NCBI RefSeq assembly: GCF_022690685.1
Contig: NZ_JALCYY010000047.1
Coordinates: 1-39,162, forward strand
DNA: 39,162 nucleotides
Reading direction: 5' to 3'
From: Anaeromyxobacter terrae
GTDB taxonomy: Bacteria; Myxococcota; Myxococcia; Myxococcales; Anaeromyxobacteraceae
In this document: positions 1-10,553 of the stretch, one piece after another
Numbering within the stretch: position 1 is the first letter of the stretch
How the letters are laid out: each line of letters opens with the position of its first letter
Notes under the pieces: generated by a model
What the model saw: only the letters and a program-made list of their open reading frames with translations
Told to the model about the DNA's origin: nothing
Database searches by the model: none
Program-made: the position numbers and the translations under genes

Positions 1-2254
1 CCGCCCGCCCGTCGCGCCGCAGGTCCGCCCGCCCGGCGGTGCCCCAGGCCAGCCCGCCGCTCCCATGGCGGCCGCGCCCCACGGCGCGCCCGGGCAGCCG
101 GCGAGGCCGGCGGTCGATCCGCGCACGCTGCGCCCCACCTCGACGCAGGCGGTCGTGATCTCGCGGCCGCTCGTGCCGGTGCGCCGCGTGACGCCGCCGA
201 CGAGCGCGCGCCAGCAGTTCCCGGCCGCGCCGGGGCCGCGCGCGCTCGGCGAGGTCCGCGAGCTCAAGGTCGTCCCGGGCTCGCTCGGCCGCGAGCGCGA
301 GTTCATCGACGTCTCCCGCGACAAGCGCGGCCGCGGCCGCGCCCCGGGCCGCCCGGTGTCGGAGGAGCAGGCGAAGAGCCTCACCGGCAAGGAGCTGCTC
401 GCGGCCGCCATCACGGCCCGCGCGTACATCCCGATCCGCGGCAAGAAGAAGAAGCCTACGAAGAAGGGGGCCAAGACGCTGGTCACCGAGCGCGCCGAGC
501 ACAAGAAGGTCATCCGGATCGAGGAGTCCATCTCGGTCTCGGAGCTGTCCCAGGCCATGGGCGTCAAGGCGTCCGACCTCATCCGCAAGCTGATGCAGGG
601 CGGCACCATGGCGACCATCAACCAGCAGATCGACGCGGACACCGCGGCGCTGCTCGCCACCCAGTTCGGCTTCACCCTCGAGAAGAAGGGCTTCGAGGTC
701 GAGGAGTACATCCCGGAGATCGAGGTGGACGAGTCCAAGCTCGTCATCCGCCCGCCGATCGTGACCGTCATGGGCCACGTCGACCACGGCAAGACCTCGC
801 TCCTCGACGCCATCCGCCAGGCGGACGTCGCCGCGGGCGAGGCGGGCGGGATCACCCAGCACATTGGCGCCTACTCGGTGCAGACGCCGCAGGGGCCGAT
901 CACCTTCCTCGACACGCCAGGCCACGAGGCGTTCACGGCGATGCGCCAGCGCGGCGCGCAGGTCACCGACCTCGTCGTGCTCGTCGTCGCGGCGGACGAC
1001 GGCGTGATGCCGCAGACGGTCGAGTCGATCAAGGCGGCCAAGGCCGCCGGGGTCACGATCCTCGTCGCCATCAACAAGATCGACAAGCCGGGCGCGTCGC
1101 CCGAGCGCGTCATGCAGCAGCTCACCGAGTACGAGCTCGTCGCCGAGCAGTGGGGCGGCACGACGATCATGCTGCCCGTCTCCGCCCGCACGAAGCAGGG
1201 CATCCCGGAGCTGCTCGAGTACATCGCGCTGCAGTCCGAGGTGCTCGAGCTCAAGGCGAACCCGGAGATGCTCGCCTCGGGCCGGGTCATCGAGGCGAAG
1301 CTCGAGAAGGGCCGCGGTCCGGTCGCGACCGTGCTCGTCGAGGAGGGCACCCTCCGCGTAGGCGACGCCCTCGTCACCGGGATCCACTACGGCCGCATCC
1401 GCGCGATGATGAACGAGCGCGGCGAGCAGGTGAAGGAGGTCCCGCCGGGCTATCCGGTCGAGGTCCTCGGCCTCTCCGGCGTGCCGATCGCGGGCGACGA
1501 GTTCGACGTCGTCGAGGACGAGAAGGCGGCGAAGGAGGTCGCCGAGCACCGCGCCGAGAAGCAGCGCAAGAAGGAGCTCGGCACGACCCGCAAGGCGACG
1601 CTCGAGGATCTCTTCGCGAAGGCGAAGACGAGCGGCGCGAAGGTCCTGAACGTCGTCATCAAGGCCGACGTGCAGGGCTCGTCCGAGGCCGTGTCGCAGG
1701 CGCTCCAGAAGGCCGCCACGAAGAAGGTCGGGGTGAAGATCCTCGACGCCGGCGTGGGGGCGGTCACCGAGTCCGACGTCCTCACCGCGGCGGCCGGCAA
1801 CGGCATCATCGTCGGGTTCAACACGAAGCCCGAGACGAAGGTCGAGCAGATCGCCAGCCAGCAGGGCGTCAAGATCCTCCTCTTCGACATCATCTACGAG
1901 GCGGTGGACAAGATCCGCGAGGAGATGGCGAGCCTGCTCGAGCCCATCATCCGCGAGAAGCCGCTCGGCAAGGCCGAGGTGCGGGCGCTCTTCAACATCC
2001 CGAAGATCGGCGCCATCGCCGGCTCGGCGGTCACGGAGGGCGTCATCAAGCGCGCGGCGCACGTGCGGGTGCTGCGCGACCGGAAGGTCGTCTACAGCGG
2101 CAAGATCGGCTCCCTGAAGCGCCTCAAGGACGACGTGCGCGAGGTGCAGTCCGGCTTCGAGTGCGGCATCGGGATCGACGGCTTCAGCGACGTGAAGCCG
2201 GGCGACGTCATCGAGGCGTACGAGCTCGAGGAGATCCGCCCGTCCCTCGACTAG
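1..2254 (+). CDS. infB: Translation initiation factor IF-2 (5' end outside window)
   Basis: IF-2 is the GTPase that brings initiator fMet-tRNA to the 30S subunit and promotes 50S joining in the cytoplasm. The frame is open from base 2, so the start lies upstream; the first in-frame ATG (65) sits in a Pro/Ala-rich stretch typical of the variable N-terminal extension and is not taken as the start. An IF2_N-like segment (about 515-690) precedes the G domain: G1 GHVDHGKT at 773-796, G3 DTPGH at 911-925, G4 NKID at 1073-1084 and a G5-like SAR. The later translation-factor beta-barrels and C-terminal tRNA-binding domain run to the TAG at 2252. The basic KKKKPTKK patch near 445 is common in linker regions. 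The genes that follow match the conserved nusA-infB-rbfA-truB-rpsO-pnp operon. Identification is certain; only the N-terminal extent is unknown. Confidence 0.97.
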   Translation, partial: RPPVAPQVRPPGGAPGQPAAPMAAAPHGAPGQPARPAVDPRTLRPTSTQAVVISRPLVPVRRVTPPTSARQQFPAAPGPRALGEVRELKVVPGSLGREREFIDVSRDKRGRGRAPGRPVSEEQAKSLTGKELLAAAITARAYIPIRGKKKKPTKKGAKTLVTERAEHKKVIRIEESISVSELSQAMGVKASDLIRKLMQGGTMATINQQIDADTAALLATQFGFTLEKKGFEVEEYIPEIEVDESKLVIRPPIVTVMGHVDHGKTSLLDAIRQADVAAGEAGGITQHIGAYSVQTPQGPITFLDTPGHEAFTAMRQRGAQVTDLVVLVVAADDGVMPQTVESIKAAKAAGVTILVAINKIDKPGASPERVMQQLTEYELVAEQWGGTTIMLPVSARTKQGIPELLEYIALQSEVLELKANPEMLASGRVIEAKLEKGRGPVATVLVEEGTLRVGDALVTGIHYGRIRAMMNERGEQVKEVPPGYPVEVLGLSGVPIAGDEFDVVEDEKAAKEVAEHRAEKQRKKELGTTRKATLEDLFAKAKTSGAKVLNVVIKADVQGSSEAVSQALQKAATKKVGVKILDAGVGAVTESDVLTAAAGNGIIVGFNTKPETKVEQIASQQGVKILLFDIIYEAVDKIREEMASLLEPIIREKPLGKAEVRALFNIPKIGAIAGSAVTEGVIKRAAHVRVLRDRKVVYSGKIGSLKRLKDDVREVQSGFECGIGIDGFSDVKPGDVIEAYELEEIRPSLD

Positions 2255-2405
2255 CCCGACGCAGGATCCCGGCCGATCTCGGGCGGGCTCGTCGCTGCGC
2301 TGCTCGCCGTACGGAGGCAGTACGGCTGCGCTGCTCGCTCCTCGCGCGCCCGACCTCGGCTCGGGCTTCTGCGTCGGGTCCGCCCGACGCGGGATCCCGG
2401 CCGAG
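2255..2405. repeat. Compound inverted and direct repeat, possible terminator or dispersed element
   Basis: It begins at the first base after the infB stop. Arms of about 35 bases (2255-2289 and 2344-2378) are imperfectly inverted; both ends read CCCGACGCAG when taken inward. The centre has a perfect hairpin, CCGTAC (2307-2312), loop GGAGGCA, GTACGG (2320-2325), flanked by a direct repeat GCTGCGCTGCTCGC at 2294-2307 and 2325-2338. A further copy of the left edge, 22 bases with one mismatch, lies at 2383-2404. The organisation resembles REP/MITE-like intergenic elements; it could equally end or attenuate transcription after infB. Only one complete element is present here, so dispersal in the genome is inferred. 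Confidence 0.6.
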
Positions 2406-2492
2406 TGGTCCTCGGACGAGCGTCCTCGAACCCGGTGGGATACGTTAGGCCGGATCGGGCAGGCGCGGCAGCGCCCGGAGGCGGGGGGCCAC

Positions 2493-2924
2493 ATGTTCGT
2501 CGGAGTACTCAGGCTCACCCTCCACCTCCCCGCGCCGGGCTCGCTCAAGTCGAAGCGGCACCTCGTCCGCTCCGCGATCGACCGCGTGAAGGCGAAGTTC
2601 AACGTGTCGATCGCCGAGGTGGGTGAGAACGACCTCTGGCAGCGCAGCGTCATCGGCGTCACCGCCGTGGGGAACGACCACGGGTTCGTGAACGAGACGC
2701 TCGACAAGGTCGCGAACTTCGTCGCGTCGATGCACGGCGGCCAGATCCAGCTCACCGCGCGCGACCTCGAGATCGTCGCGTACGGCGATCACCTCGGCGA
2801 GGACGGCGGCCGGACGCTCGCGGACGTCGAGGCGGAGCAGGAAGAGCGGGAAGAGCAGGACGAGGGCTGGAGCGGCGAAGACGCCGAGGGCGGGGAAGAG
2901 GAAGAGGACGAGGAGACCCGATGA
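2493..2924 (+). CDS. DUF503 / YlxP-like protein
   Basis: A 143-residue member of the DUF503 family, small proteins encoded between infB and rbfA in many bacteria and linked to 30S ribosome maturation (family knowledge; exact role unclear). The conserved core is visible: the N-terminal strand FVGVLRLTLHLP, the LKSKR motif (about 18-22), then FNVSIAEVGENDLWQRS. After about residue 100 a very acidic Glu-rich tail (EEEEDEE) extends beyond the usual roughly 95-residue family length. The ATG is preceded by GGAGG at about 2478. Its stop overlaps the rbfA start by four bases (ATGA at 2921), implying translational coupling. Confidence 0.9.
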   Translation: MFVGVLRLTLHLPAPGSLKSKRHLVRSAIDRVKAKFNVSIAEVGENDLWQRSVIGVTAVGNDHGFVNETLDKVANFVASMHGGQIQLTARDLEIVAYGDHLGEDGGRTLADVEAEQEEREEQDEGWSGEDAEGGEEEEDEETR

Positions 2925-3289
2925 GCACGCACAGCCGGCCCGCACGCGTCGCCGAGGAGTTCCGCCATGGGCTCGCGGAGGTGATCGCGCGCGGCCTCAA
3001 GGACCCCCGCGTCACCGGGTTCATCACCGTGACCGGCGCGAAGATGTCGCCCGACCTCAAGGAGGTCACGGCCTACGTGTCGATCCACGCCGACGAGGCG
3101 GAGCGCGCCCGCACGCTGGAGGGGCTCCAGGCGGCCACGACCTACCTGCAGCGCGAGGTCTCGCGGGGCCTCCGGCTCCGGCACACGCCGCACCTCCGGT
3201 TCGTCTACGACGAGTCGGTCGCGCGCGGCGATCGCATCGAGCGGCTCCTCAAGGAAGCGCGGGACAAGGACTCGCAGCGCGAGCCGTGA
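2921..3289 (+). CDS. rbfA: Ribosome-binding factor A
   Basis: RbfA is a KH-fold protein that binds immature 30S subunits and assists processing of the 16S rRNA 5' end. The 122-residue length is normal. Recognisable features are the N-terminal helix RVAEEFRHGLAEVIARGLKD, the VTGFITVTGAKMSPDLKEVTAYVS strand-turn-strand, and the late RHTPHLRFVYDES segment characteristic of the family. The start overlaps the preceding stop (ATGA) and its own TGA overlaps the GTG start of truB (GTGA at 3286-3289), so three genes are translationally linked. Confidence 0.96.
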   Translation: MSTHSRPARVAEEFRHGLAEVIARGLKDPRVTGFITVTGAKMSPDLKEVTAYVSIHADEAERARTLEGLQAATTYLQREVSRGLRLRHTPHLRFVYDESVARGDRIERLLKEARDKDSQREP

Positions 3290-4236
3290 GCCGCTCCGGC
3301 GTACTCGTCGTCGACAAGCCGGCCGGGCCGACCAGCTTCGACGTCGTGCAGCGCGTGCGGCGGCTGCTGGGCGCGGCGCGGGCCGGCCACGCCGGCACGC
3401 TCGACCCGGCCGCCACCGGGGTCCTCGCGGTGTGCGTCGGGGACGCCGTGAAGCTCCAGCAGTACCTCGCCGACGCGGACAAGGCGTACGAGGCGACGGT
3501 CGCCTTCGGCGCCGCGACGGAGACGGAGGACGCGGAGGGCCGGGTCATCGCGACCGGCGATCCGTCGGGGCTCAACGCGGACCAGATCCGCGCCGCGCTC
3601 ACGCGCTTCGTGGGCGAGATCGAGCAGGTCCCGCCCATGTACTCCGCCGTTCGTGTCCGCGGCCGGCGGCTGCACGAGGCGGCGCGGGCGGGCGAGTCGA
3701 TCGAGCGCGCGCCGCGGCGCGTCCGGGTGGACGCGCTCGAGCTCCTCGCGCTCGACGCGGCGCCGGGCGACGCGGCCGAGGGAGCCCCCGGGCCGGTGCT
3801 CCGCCTCGCCCGGCTCACGGTGCGCTGTGGGAAGGGCACCTACGTGCGGACCCTCGCTGCGGATCTGGGGAGGGCGCTCGGCGTGCCCGCCCACCTCGCC
3901 GCGCTCCGCCGCACCGAGGCGAGCGCCTTCCGCGTCGAGGAGGGGATCAGCCTCGCGGCGGCGGAGGCGCTCGACCGCGAGGCCCTCGCCGCGCGGATCG
4001 TTCCGATGGGGGAGGCGCTGCGGGTGCTCCCGCCGGTCGCCCTCGACTGGCACGAGGTGCGCGACCTCGTCCACGGCCGCGCGCTGCAGCGCGAGGCGCC
4101 TGCGGCGCTCGTCCGCGCCCTCGCCCCGGACGGTCGGCTCGTCGCGATCTGCTCGCTCGGGGAGCGGGGGCTCAGGCCCCAGCGCGTCTTCCTCGGCCCC
4201 GGCGACCTGGGCGCGGCTCGCGCCGAGGAACGTTGA
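3286..4236 (+). CDS. truB: tRNA pseudouridine(55) synthase
   Basis: TruB converts U55 in the T-loop of tRNAs to pseudouridine. The 316-residue protein carries the catalytic GHAGTLDP motif with the nucleophilic Asp at residue 40, the N-terminal GVLVVDKPAGPTSF motif, the KAYEATVAFG strand, the PPMYSAVRVRGRRLHE motif and GTYVRTLAADLG. The C-terminal 60 or so residues resemble the small PUA-like end of bacterial TruB. The start is GTG, overlapping the rbfA stop. Its TGA (4234-4236) lies within a TTGACT that may be the -35 box of an rpsO promoter. Confidence 0.96.
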   Translation: MSRSGVLVVDKPAGPTSFDVVQRVRRLLGAARAGHAGTLDPAATGVLAVCVGDAVKLQQYLADADKAYEATVAFGAATETEDAEGRVIATGDPSGLNADQIRAALTRFVGEIEQVPPMYSAVRVRGRRLHEAARAGESIERAPRRVRVDALELLALDAAPGDAAEGAPGPVLRLARLTVRCGKGTYVRTLAADLGRALGVPAHLAALRRTEASAFRVEEGISLAAAEALDREALAARIVPMGEALRVLPPVALDWHEVRDLVHGRALQREAPAALVRALAPDGRLVAICSLGERGLRPQRVFLGPGDLGAARAEER

Positions 4237-4261
4237 CTCGTCCGGACGGATGGCTTAAGAC
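4233..4261 (+). promoter_or_regulatory. Candidate sigma-70-type promoter with palindromic spacer, upstream of rpsO
   Basis: TTGACT (4233-4238) and TAAGAC (4256-4261) are separated by 17 bases, the optimal spacing for a housekeeping promoter; the -10 box is weak. The spacer contains a perfect 10-base palindrome, CGTCCGGACG (4239-4248). The rpsO start is about 88 bases beyond the -10 box. This would give rpsO-pnp its own transcription, as in other bacteria. Assignment is by inspection only. Confidence 0.45.
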
Positions 4262-4348
4262 CCCGCTTTCACACGAACGCCCACTGTGGCCCGAGGCGCG
4301 CGCCTTCGCCCTCGCCGCGGTGGAGCGAACCCACGAAAGGAAGTCCCT

Positions 4349-4618
4349 ATGGCGCTGGTGCAGGAGCGGAAGCAGGAGCTGGTGACGAAGTACAAGCGGC
4401 ACGAGAAGGACACCGGCTCGCCCGAGGTGCAGGTGGCGCTCCTCACGGAGCGGATCACGTACCTCACCGAGCACTTCAAGACGCACAAGAAGGACCACCA
4501 CAGCCGCCGCGGCCTGCTGAAGCTCGTCGGGCAGCGCCGGCGCCTGCTCGACTACCTCCGCACCATCGACCAGGGTCGCTACAAGACGCTGATCGAGCAG
4601 CTCGGCATTCGCAAGTAG
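4349..4618 (+). CDS. rpsO: 30S ribosomal protein S15
   Basis: S15 is a primary 16S rRNA-binding protein that organises the central domain of the 30S subunit. The chosen ATG gives 89 residues, the normal size, beginning [12 protein letters not shown]; an upstream in-frame start at 4286 would add an unlikely 21-residue basic leader. AAAGGAAG (about 4336-4343) is a good ribosome-binding site for this ATG. Conserved features include the [16 protein letters not shown] segment, [32 protein letters not shown] and the final [12 protein letters not shown]. It is followed by two RNA hairpins and pnp. Confidence 0.97.
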   Translation: MALVQERKQELVTKYKRHEKDTGSPEVQVALLTERITYLTEHFKTHKKDHHSRRGLLKLVGQRRRLLDYLRTIDQGRYKTLIEQLGIRK

Positions 4619-4630
4619 GCGGTGGAACGA

Positions 4631-4658
4631 AGCGCCTCGGCAATCTCGCCGGGGCGCT
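4631..4658 (+). terminator. Hairpin just after rpsO, attenuator/terminator candidate
   Basis: AGCGCCTCGGC (4631-4641) pairs with GCCGGGGCGCT (4648-4658) over 11 positions with one G-U wobble, and loop AATCTC. It starts 12 bases after the rpsO stop. There is no U-run beyond a short CGCTTTCC, so it may be a weak terminator or a 3'-end-stabilising stem rather than a strong intrinsic terminator. Confidence 0.55.
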
Positions 4659-4753
4659 CGCGCTTTCCGGCGACGGAGGCGCGAAGCAGGGCAACGCGCC
4701 CGCACGGGCCGGGGCCGCGACGAGACCGCGAGGTCGCTTCCGTTTCCGACTGG

Positions 4754-4780
4754 GCCGCCTCTCCTCCACGGAGAGGCGGC
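4754..4780 (+). promoter_or_regulatory. Perfect 11-bp hairpin in the pnp leader
   Basis: GCCGCCTCTCC (4754-4764) is perfectly complementary to GGAGAGGCGGC (4770-4780) with loop TCCAC. It lies about 110 bases upstream of the pnp start. In enterobacteria the pnp leader forms a stem cut by RNase III, which allows PNPase to repress its own translation. The position here fits an equivalent control element, but the mechanism is inferred. Confidence 0.5.
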
Positions 4781-4887
4781 GGAGTGAGGAACAGAGGCAC
4801 CTCCCGATCCCGGTGGCGGCAGCGGCGCGCGCGGGACAACGCGGCGAGGGACTCCCGAGGGCGTCCTCGCGCGCAAGGAAGGTGCAC

Positions 4888-7056
<2,169 letters not shown>

Positions 7057-7079
7057 ACGTCACAGCCCGTGCCGCGCGC

Positions 7080-7100
7080 CGGGGCCCTCCGCGGGCCCCG
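7080..7100 (+). terminator. GC-rich hairpin between pnp and dut
   Basis: CGGGGCCC (7080-7087) is perfectly complementary to GGGCCCCG (7093-7100), with loop TCCGC. It lies 24 bases after the pnp stop and 22 bases before the dut start. No U-run follows, so it may stabilise the pnp message end or partly terminate rather than fully separate the genes. Confidence 0.45.
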
Positions 7101-7122
7101 CGCCCGCGGTCGAGAGGTCTCG

Positions 7123-7566
7123 ATGCCGGTGACGGTGAAGGTGCGGCGCGTGGGCCAGCGCGGCCCGCCGCTCGAGCTACCCCGCTACGAGACGGACGGC
7201 GCCGCGGGGCTCGACCTGCGCGCCGACGAGCCGGTCACGCTCGCCCCCGGCGAGCGGCGGCTCGTCCCCACCGGCCTCGCCCTCGAGATCCCGCCCGGCC
7301 ACGAGGGCCAGGTGCGCCCGCGCTCCGGGCTCGCCGTGCGCCACGGCGTGGGGATGGTGAACGCGCCGGGCACCATCGACTCCGACTATCGCGGCGAGGT
7401 GGGCGTCCTGCTCGTGAACCACGGGCAGGCGCCCGTGTCGTTCGCGCGCGGCGATCGCATCGCCCAGCTCGTCATCGCGCCCGTCGTCCGGGCCGAGCTC
7501 GTCGCCGCCGGGGAGCTCTCCGGCAGCGGGCGCGGCGACGGCGGCTTCGGCTCGACCGGCCAGTGA
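7123..7566 (+). CDS. dut: Deoxyuridine 5'-triphosphate nucleotidohydrolase (dUTPase)
   Basis: This enzyme hydrolyses dUTP to dUMP and pyrophosphate, keeping uracil out of DNA and supplying dUMP for thymidylate synthesis. From ATG 7123 (GAGAGGT upstream) it has 147 residues, typical of trimeric dUTPases. All five family motifs are present: [13 protein letters not shown] (22-34), RPRSGLA (66-72), GTIDSDYRG (83-91, catalytic Asp86), [10 protein letters not shown] (109-118) and the C-terminal GDGGFGSTG (138-146). An upstream in-frame start at 7069 lies inside the intergenic hairpin region. The purB start follows 15 bases after the stop, suggesting a nucleotide-metabolism transcription unit. Confidence 0.96.
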   Translation: MPVTVKVRRVGQRGPPLELPRYETDGAAGLDLRADEPVTLAPGERRLVPTGLALEIPPGHEGQVRPRSGLAVRHGVGMVNAPGTIDSDYRGEVGVLLVNHGQAPVSFARGDRIAQLVIAPVVRAELVAAGELSGSGRGDGGFGSTGQ

Positions 7567-7581
7567 TCCCGAGGTGACCCC

Positions 7582-8901
7582 ATGATCCCCCGCTATACCC
7601 GGCCCGAGATGGGCCGCATCTGGACCCCGGAGCGCCGCTACCGGATCTGGCTCGACGTCGAGCTCGCCGCCTGCGAGGCGATGGTCCGCCTCGGCGAGGT
7701 GCCGCCGGCGGACTTCGAGGCGCTGCGCCGCGCGTTCGACGGCTTCGAGTTCACCGCGGCGGACGTGGCCCGCATCGAGGAGATCGAGCGGACCGTCAAG
7801 CACGACGTCATCGCCTTCCTCACCTTCGTCGAGGAGAAGGGCGGCCCCGCCGCGCGCCACCTGCACAAGGGGATGACCTCCTCCGACGTGCTCGACACGA
7901 CGCTGGCGGTCCAGCTCCACGAGGCGACCAGGCTCCTCCTCGCCGGCGTGGACCGGGTGATGGCGGCCGTGAAGAAGCGCGCCCACGAGCACGCGCGCAC
8001 GCCGATGATGGGCCGCAGCCACGGCATCCACGCCGAGCCCGTCACCTTCGGCCTGAAGCTCGCCGGCTGGTACGACGCCTGGGGCCGCCGCCGCGAGGCG
8101 ATCGCGCGCGCCGGCGAGACCGTGGCGGTGGGCAAGATCTCCGGCGCGGTGGGGACGTTCGCGAACGTCGACCCGCGCGTCGAGGCGTTCGTGATGGAGC
8201 GGCTCGGCCTCGCCGGCGGGGAGGGGGCCGCGACGCAGGTCGTGAACCGCGATCGCCACGCCGACTTCTTCACCGCGCTGGCGGTGGCGGGCGGCACGCT
8301 CGAGCAGCACTCGACCGAGGTCCGCCACCTGCAGCGCACGGAGGTGCGCGAGGCGGAGGAGCCCTTCACGGCGGGCCAGAAGGGCTCGTCGGCGATGCCG
8401 CACAAGCGGAACCCCATCCTCTCCGAGAACCTCACCGGCATCGCGCGCCTGCTCCGCTCCTACGCGCTCGCCGCGCTCGAGGACATCGCGCTCTGGCACG
8501 AGCGGGACATCAGCCACTCGTCGGTCGAGCGGGTGATCGGCCCGGACGCGACCATCGCCCTCGACTTCGCGCTGCACCGCTTCGCGGGGATGATCGAGAA
8601 CCTGCGCGTGTACCCGCAGCGGATGCAGGAGAACCTCGATCTCACCGGCGGGCTGTACGAGGCGCAGCGCGTGCTCCTCGCCCTCGTCGGCAAGGGCGTG
8701 GCGCGCCAGGAGGGCTACGTCTACGTCCAGCGCAACGCGATGAAGGTCTGGGAGGAGCAGGTCGACTTCCGGACCGCGCTGAAGCGGGACCCGGACGTGA
8801 AGCGCGTGCTCTCCGACGAGGAGATCGACGCCTGCTTCGCGCTCGAGTACCACCTGAAGCACGTGGACACGATCTTCCGCCGCGTGTTCGGGGCGCCGTA
8901 G
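7582..8901 (+). CDS. purB: Adenylosuccinate lyase
   Basis: PurB catalyses two steps of purine synthesis: SAICAR to AICAR with release of fumarate, and adenylosuccinate to AMP. The 439-residue protein begins MIPRYTRPEMGRIWTPERRY, typical of the bacterial form. The superfamily signature GSSAMPHKRNP (about 268-278) holds the catalytic flexible-loop serine, and TSSDVLDT and GRSHGIHAEP carry conserved active-site residues, including the catalytic His of the second motif. GAGGTG at about 7569 is the ribosome-binding site. PurC, which supplies SAICAR, is encoded separately at 11574-12533. Confidence 0.97.
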   Translation: MIPRYTRPEMGRIWTPERRYRIWLDVELAACEAMVRLGEVPPADFEALRRAFDGFEFTAADVARIEEIERTVKHDVIAFLTFVEEKGGPAARHLHKGMTSSDVLDTTLAVQLHEATRLLLAGVDRVMAAVKKRAHEHARTPMMGRSHGIHAEPVTFGLKLAGWYDAWGRRREAIARAGETVAVGKISGAVGTFANVDPRVEAFVMERLGLAGGEGAATQVVNRDRHADFFTALAVAGGTLEQHSTEVRHLQRTEVREAEEPFTAGQKGSSAMPHKRNPILSENLTGIARLLRSYALAALEDIALWHERDISHSSVERVIGPDATIALDFALHRFAGMIENLRVYPQRMQENLDLTGGLYEAQRVLLALVGKGVARQEGYVYVQRNAMKVWEEQVDFRTALKRDPDVKRVLSDEEIDACFALEYHLKHVDTIFRRVFGAP

Positions 8902-8907
8902 GCGGCC

Positions 8908-9432
8908 GTGGTGCGGATCGAGCGGAGCCCCGGCGCGCTGGTCCTCGCGTCGCGCCTGGCGCGGCCGCGCGTGCTCGCCGTCCTCGCCGTCGCGCTCCTC
9001 CTCGGCGCCGCCGGCCTGCGCGGCGCCGCCCCCTGGGCGGCCCTCGCGCTCGCGGCGCTCGCCGCGCTCATGGTCCTGCTCGGCGGCCGCTCGGTGCGCG
9101 CGACCTTCGCGCGCGGGCGTGTCCGGGTGAGCGGCGGCAAGCCGCTCCAGCGCCAGGACCGCGCGCTCGCCGAGTTCACCGGCGTCCGGGTCGAGACGGT
9201 CGGGGAGGCGCGGGCGCGCCGCGCCGAGCGGCTCGTGCGCGGCTACCGGGAGCGCAGCGGCGGCTCGGCCGCGCCCGCCTGGCTCGTCCCCGCGCCCGCC
9301 CCCGGCACGAACGACCACCTCCGCCGCCTCGTCCTGGTGGCGCGCGACGGCGAGCCGCTCGCGGTGACCGCGTGGCTCGCGCCCGAGGACGACCTCGAGC
9401 CTGCGCGCGCCGAGATCGCGGCGATGTTCTGA
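8908..9432 (+). CDS. Hypothetical membrane protein
   Basis: I do not recognise this 174-residue protein. It starts with GTG only six bases after the purB stop, so it is very probably co-transcribed. Residues about 21-60 are Ala/Leu/Val-rich and can form two transmembrane helices (VLAVLAVALLLGAAGL and AALALAALAALMVLLGG). The remaining about 110 residues are soluble and basic, with GRVRVSGGKPLQRQDRALAEFTGVRVE resembling small bacterial PH-like membrane-associated domains, though this is only an impression. The C-terminal part (DDHLRR-like segment to FEP-free end) has no catalytic motif I can name. Confidence 0.75.
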   Translation: MVRIERSPGALVLASRLARPRVLAVLAVALLLGAAGLRGAAPWAALALAALAALMVLLGGRSVRATFARGRVRVSGGKPLQRQDRALAEFTGVRVETVGEARARRAERLVRGYRERSGGSAAPAWLVPAPAPGTNDHLRRLVLVARDGEPLAVTAWLAPEDDLEPARAEIAAMF

Positions 9433-9731
9433 TAGAGCGCTGCCCTCATCAGTCATCCTGAGGCTGCCGACCGTGCCCACGGTCGCCGTTCGACGAGCGG
9501 CTCAGCGCGCGGGGCGGTTGGGGCATCGACGGGGTGAGCAGCCCGTCCCGGGAATGCGCCCTTCGGAGTCATGCGGTCAGCAAGAGCGCGACAGGCGTGC
9601 CCGCGGGGACCTGGGCCACGGTGGCGCGGCTCTCGGCCGACCGCGGCTGGAGCGTCGTCGCTCCGGCCCGCGCGGCCGCGAGGCGCCGTCCGCGCGCGGG
9701 GCGCGGGCGCAGTCGTGCCGGCCCGCAAGTC
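9433..9731. other. Gene-free accessory stretch
   Basis: No convincing gene in about 300 bases. A compact inverted repeat GACCGTG (9469-9475) and CACGGTC (9478-9484) lies about 37 bases after the preceding stop and may act as a terminator. The sequence after it reads less like local coding DNA, with weak third-position bias in all frames, and joins the HNH remnant to its right. Confidence 0.5.
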
Positions 9732-10553
9732 TCACGGCGCCCGCATTCCCAGCTGCATGGCGGGACGCGGGGGCGCCCCGCCGGCGCGCTCCAGCGGCGT
9801 CGGTCCGTCGCCCGGGTGGCGGCGGAAGCCTTCCATGTGCTCGCGTCCGAAGGTCCTCTCGGCGTGAAGCAGGTTATGAGCTCGGCAGACGAGCCGTAGA
9901 TTGTCGATCGTCGAGGGCCCTCCGAGCGCCAGAGGGCAGATGTGGTCGAGCTCGAGCTTCCAGCGGCTGTTGCAGCGGCACCCATCCGGACCGACCCAGG
10001 CGCAGCGCCCGCCGTCGCGCTTCCACACCGAGCGGCGCACTATCGCCGAGATCGTGGACGTCGCCTCCGGGGACCTCGCCGCCATCGCCTCCGGGCGCTT
10101 CGTCTTTCGCTCCGGCGCGACCGCGCCCTTGCGCTTGCCGTGCTTGTCGATGGCGCAGCGGATCGCCTCGTGGAGCACCGCCGCCAGGTCACCGTCCGGG
10201 AGCTTGTGCGAGAGAAGACACCGGAGCGTCTCGAGGTCCTCCTTGCAGGCGCGGTCGAGGGTGACGCGGAGGGACCAGTGGCTCTCGGTGACCGCCACGG
10301 TCTCCGACCTGCGCCTCGGCCTCTCGCTCCGGACTTCGCGGGTTGCCGGGGACGCGGCGTCTGTCGGGCTCGCGTCGGGCATGGGCGCTGCGGGTGCTCC
10401 GCCCGACGGCTCGGCGCGCTCCCCGCCAGTGTCCGGCGCCGTGAGCGGCAGCGCCGCGCTCGCCTTGGCCGGCTCGCGCTCCGGGAGCTTGCGGATCCCC
10501 GCGCGCGGCGCGGTGCGCGCCTGGATGGAGGCGACGAGGTGCTCGACCTCGGC
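9732..10553 (-). pseudogene. HNH endonuclease, amino-terminally truncated copy
   Basis: The C-terminal HNH nuclease domain is intact: RRSVWKRDGGRCAWVGPDGCRC, then LELDHICPLALGGPSTIDNLRLVCRAHN, giving the Cys pair, the DH pair and the final HN typical of this metal-dependent nuclease fold. Before it lies the family segment LRCLLSHKLPDGDLAAVLHEAIRC. Related myxobacterial proteins, as I recall them, carry about 150 further N-terminal residues of helical DUF222-like sequence. Here homology-like sequence stops near EVEHLVAS (about 10550), and the frame upstream, although open to a GTG at 10811, looks non-coding. I read it as a 5'-deleted, decaying gene; a shorter expressed nuclease is possible. 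Confidence 0.6.

Noticed and set aside
7177-9480. A 767-residue minus-strand open frame opposite dut and purB
   Set aside because: Antisense shadow of purB with no recognisable domain and atypical composition.
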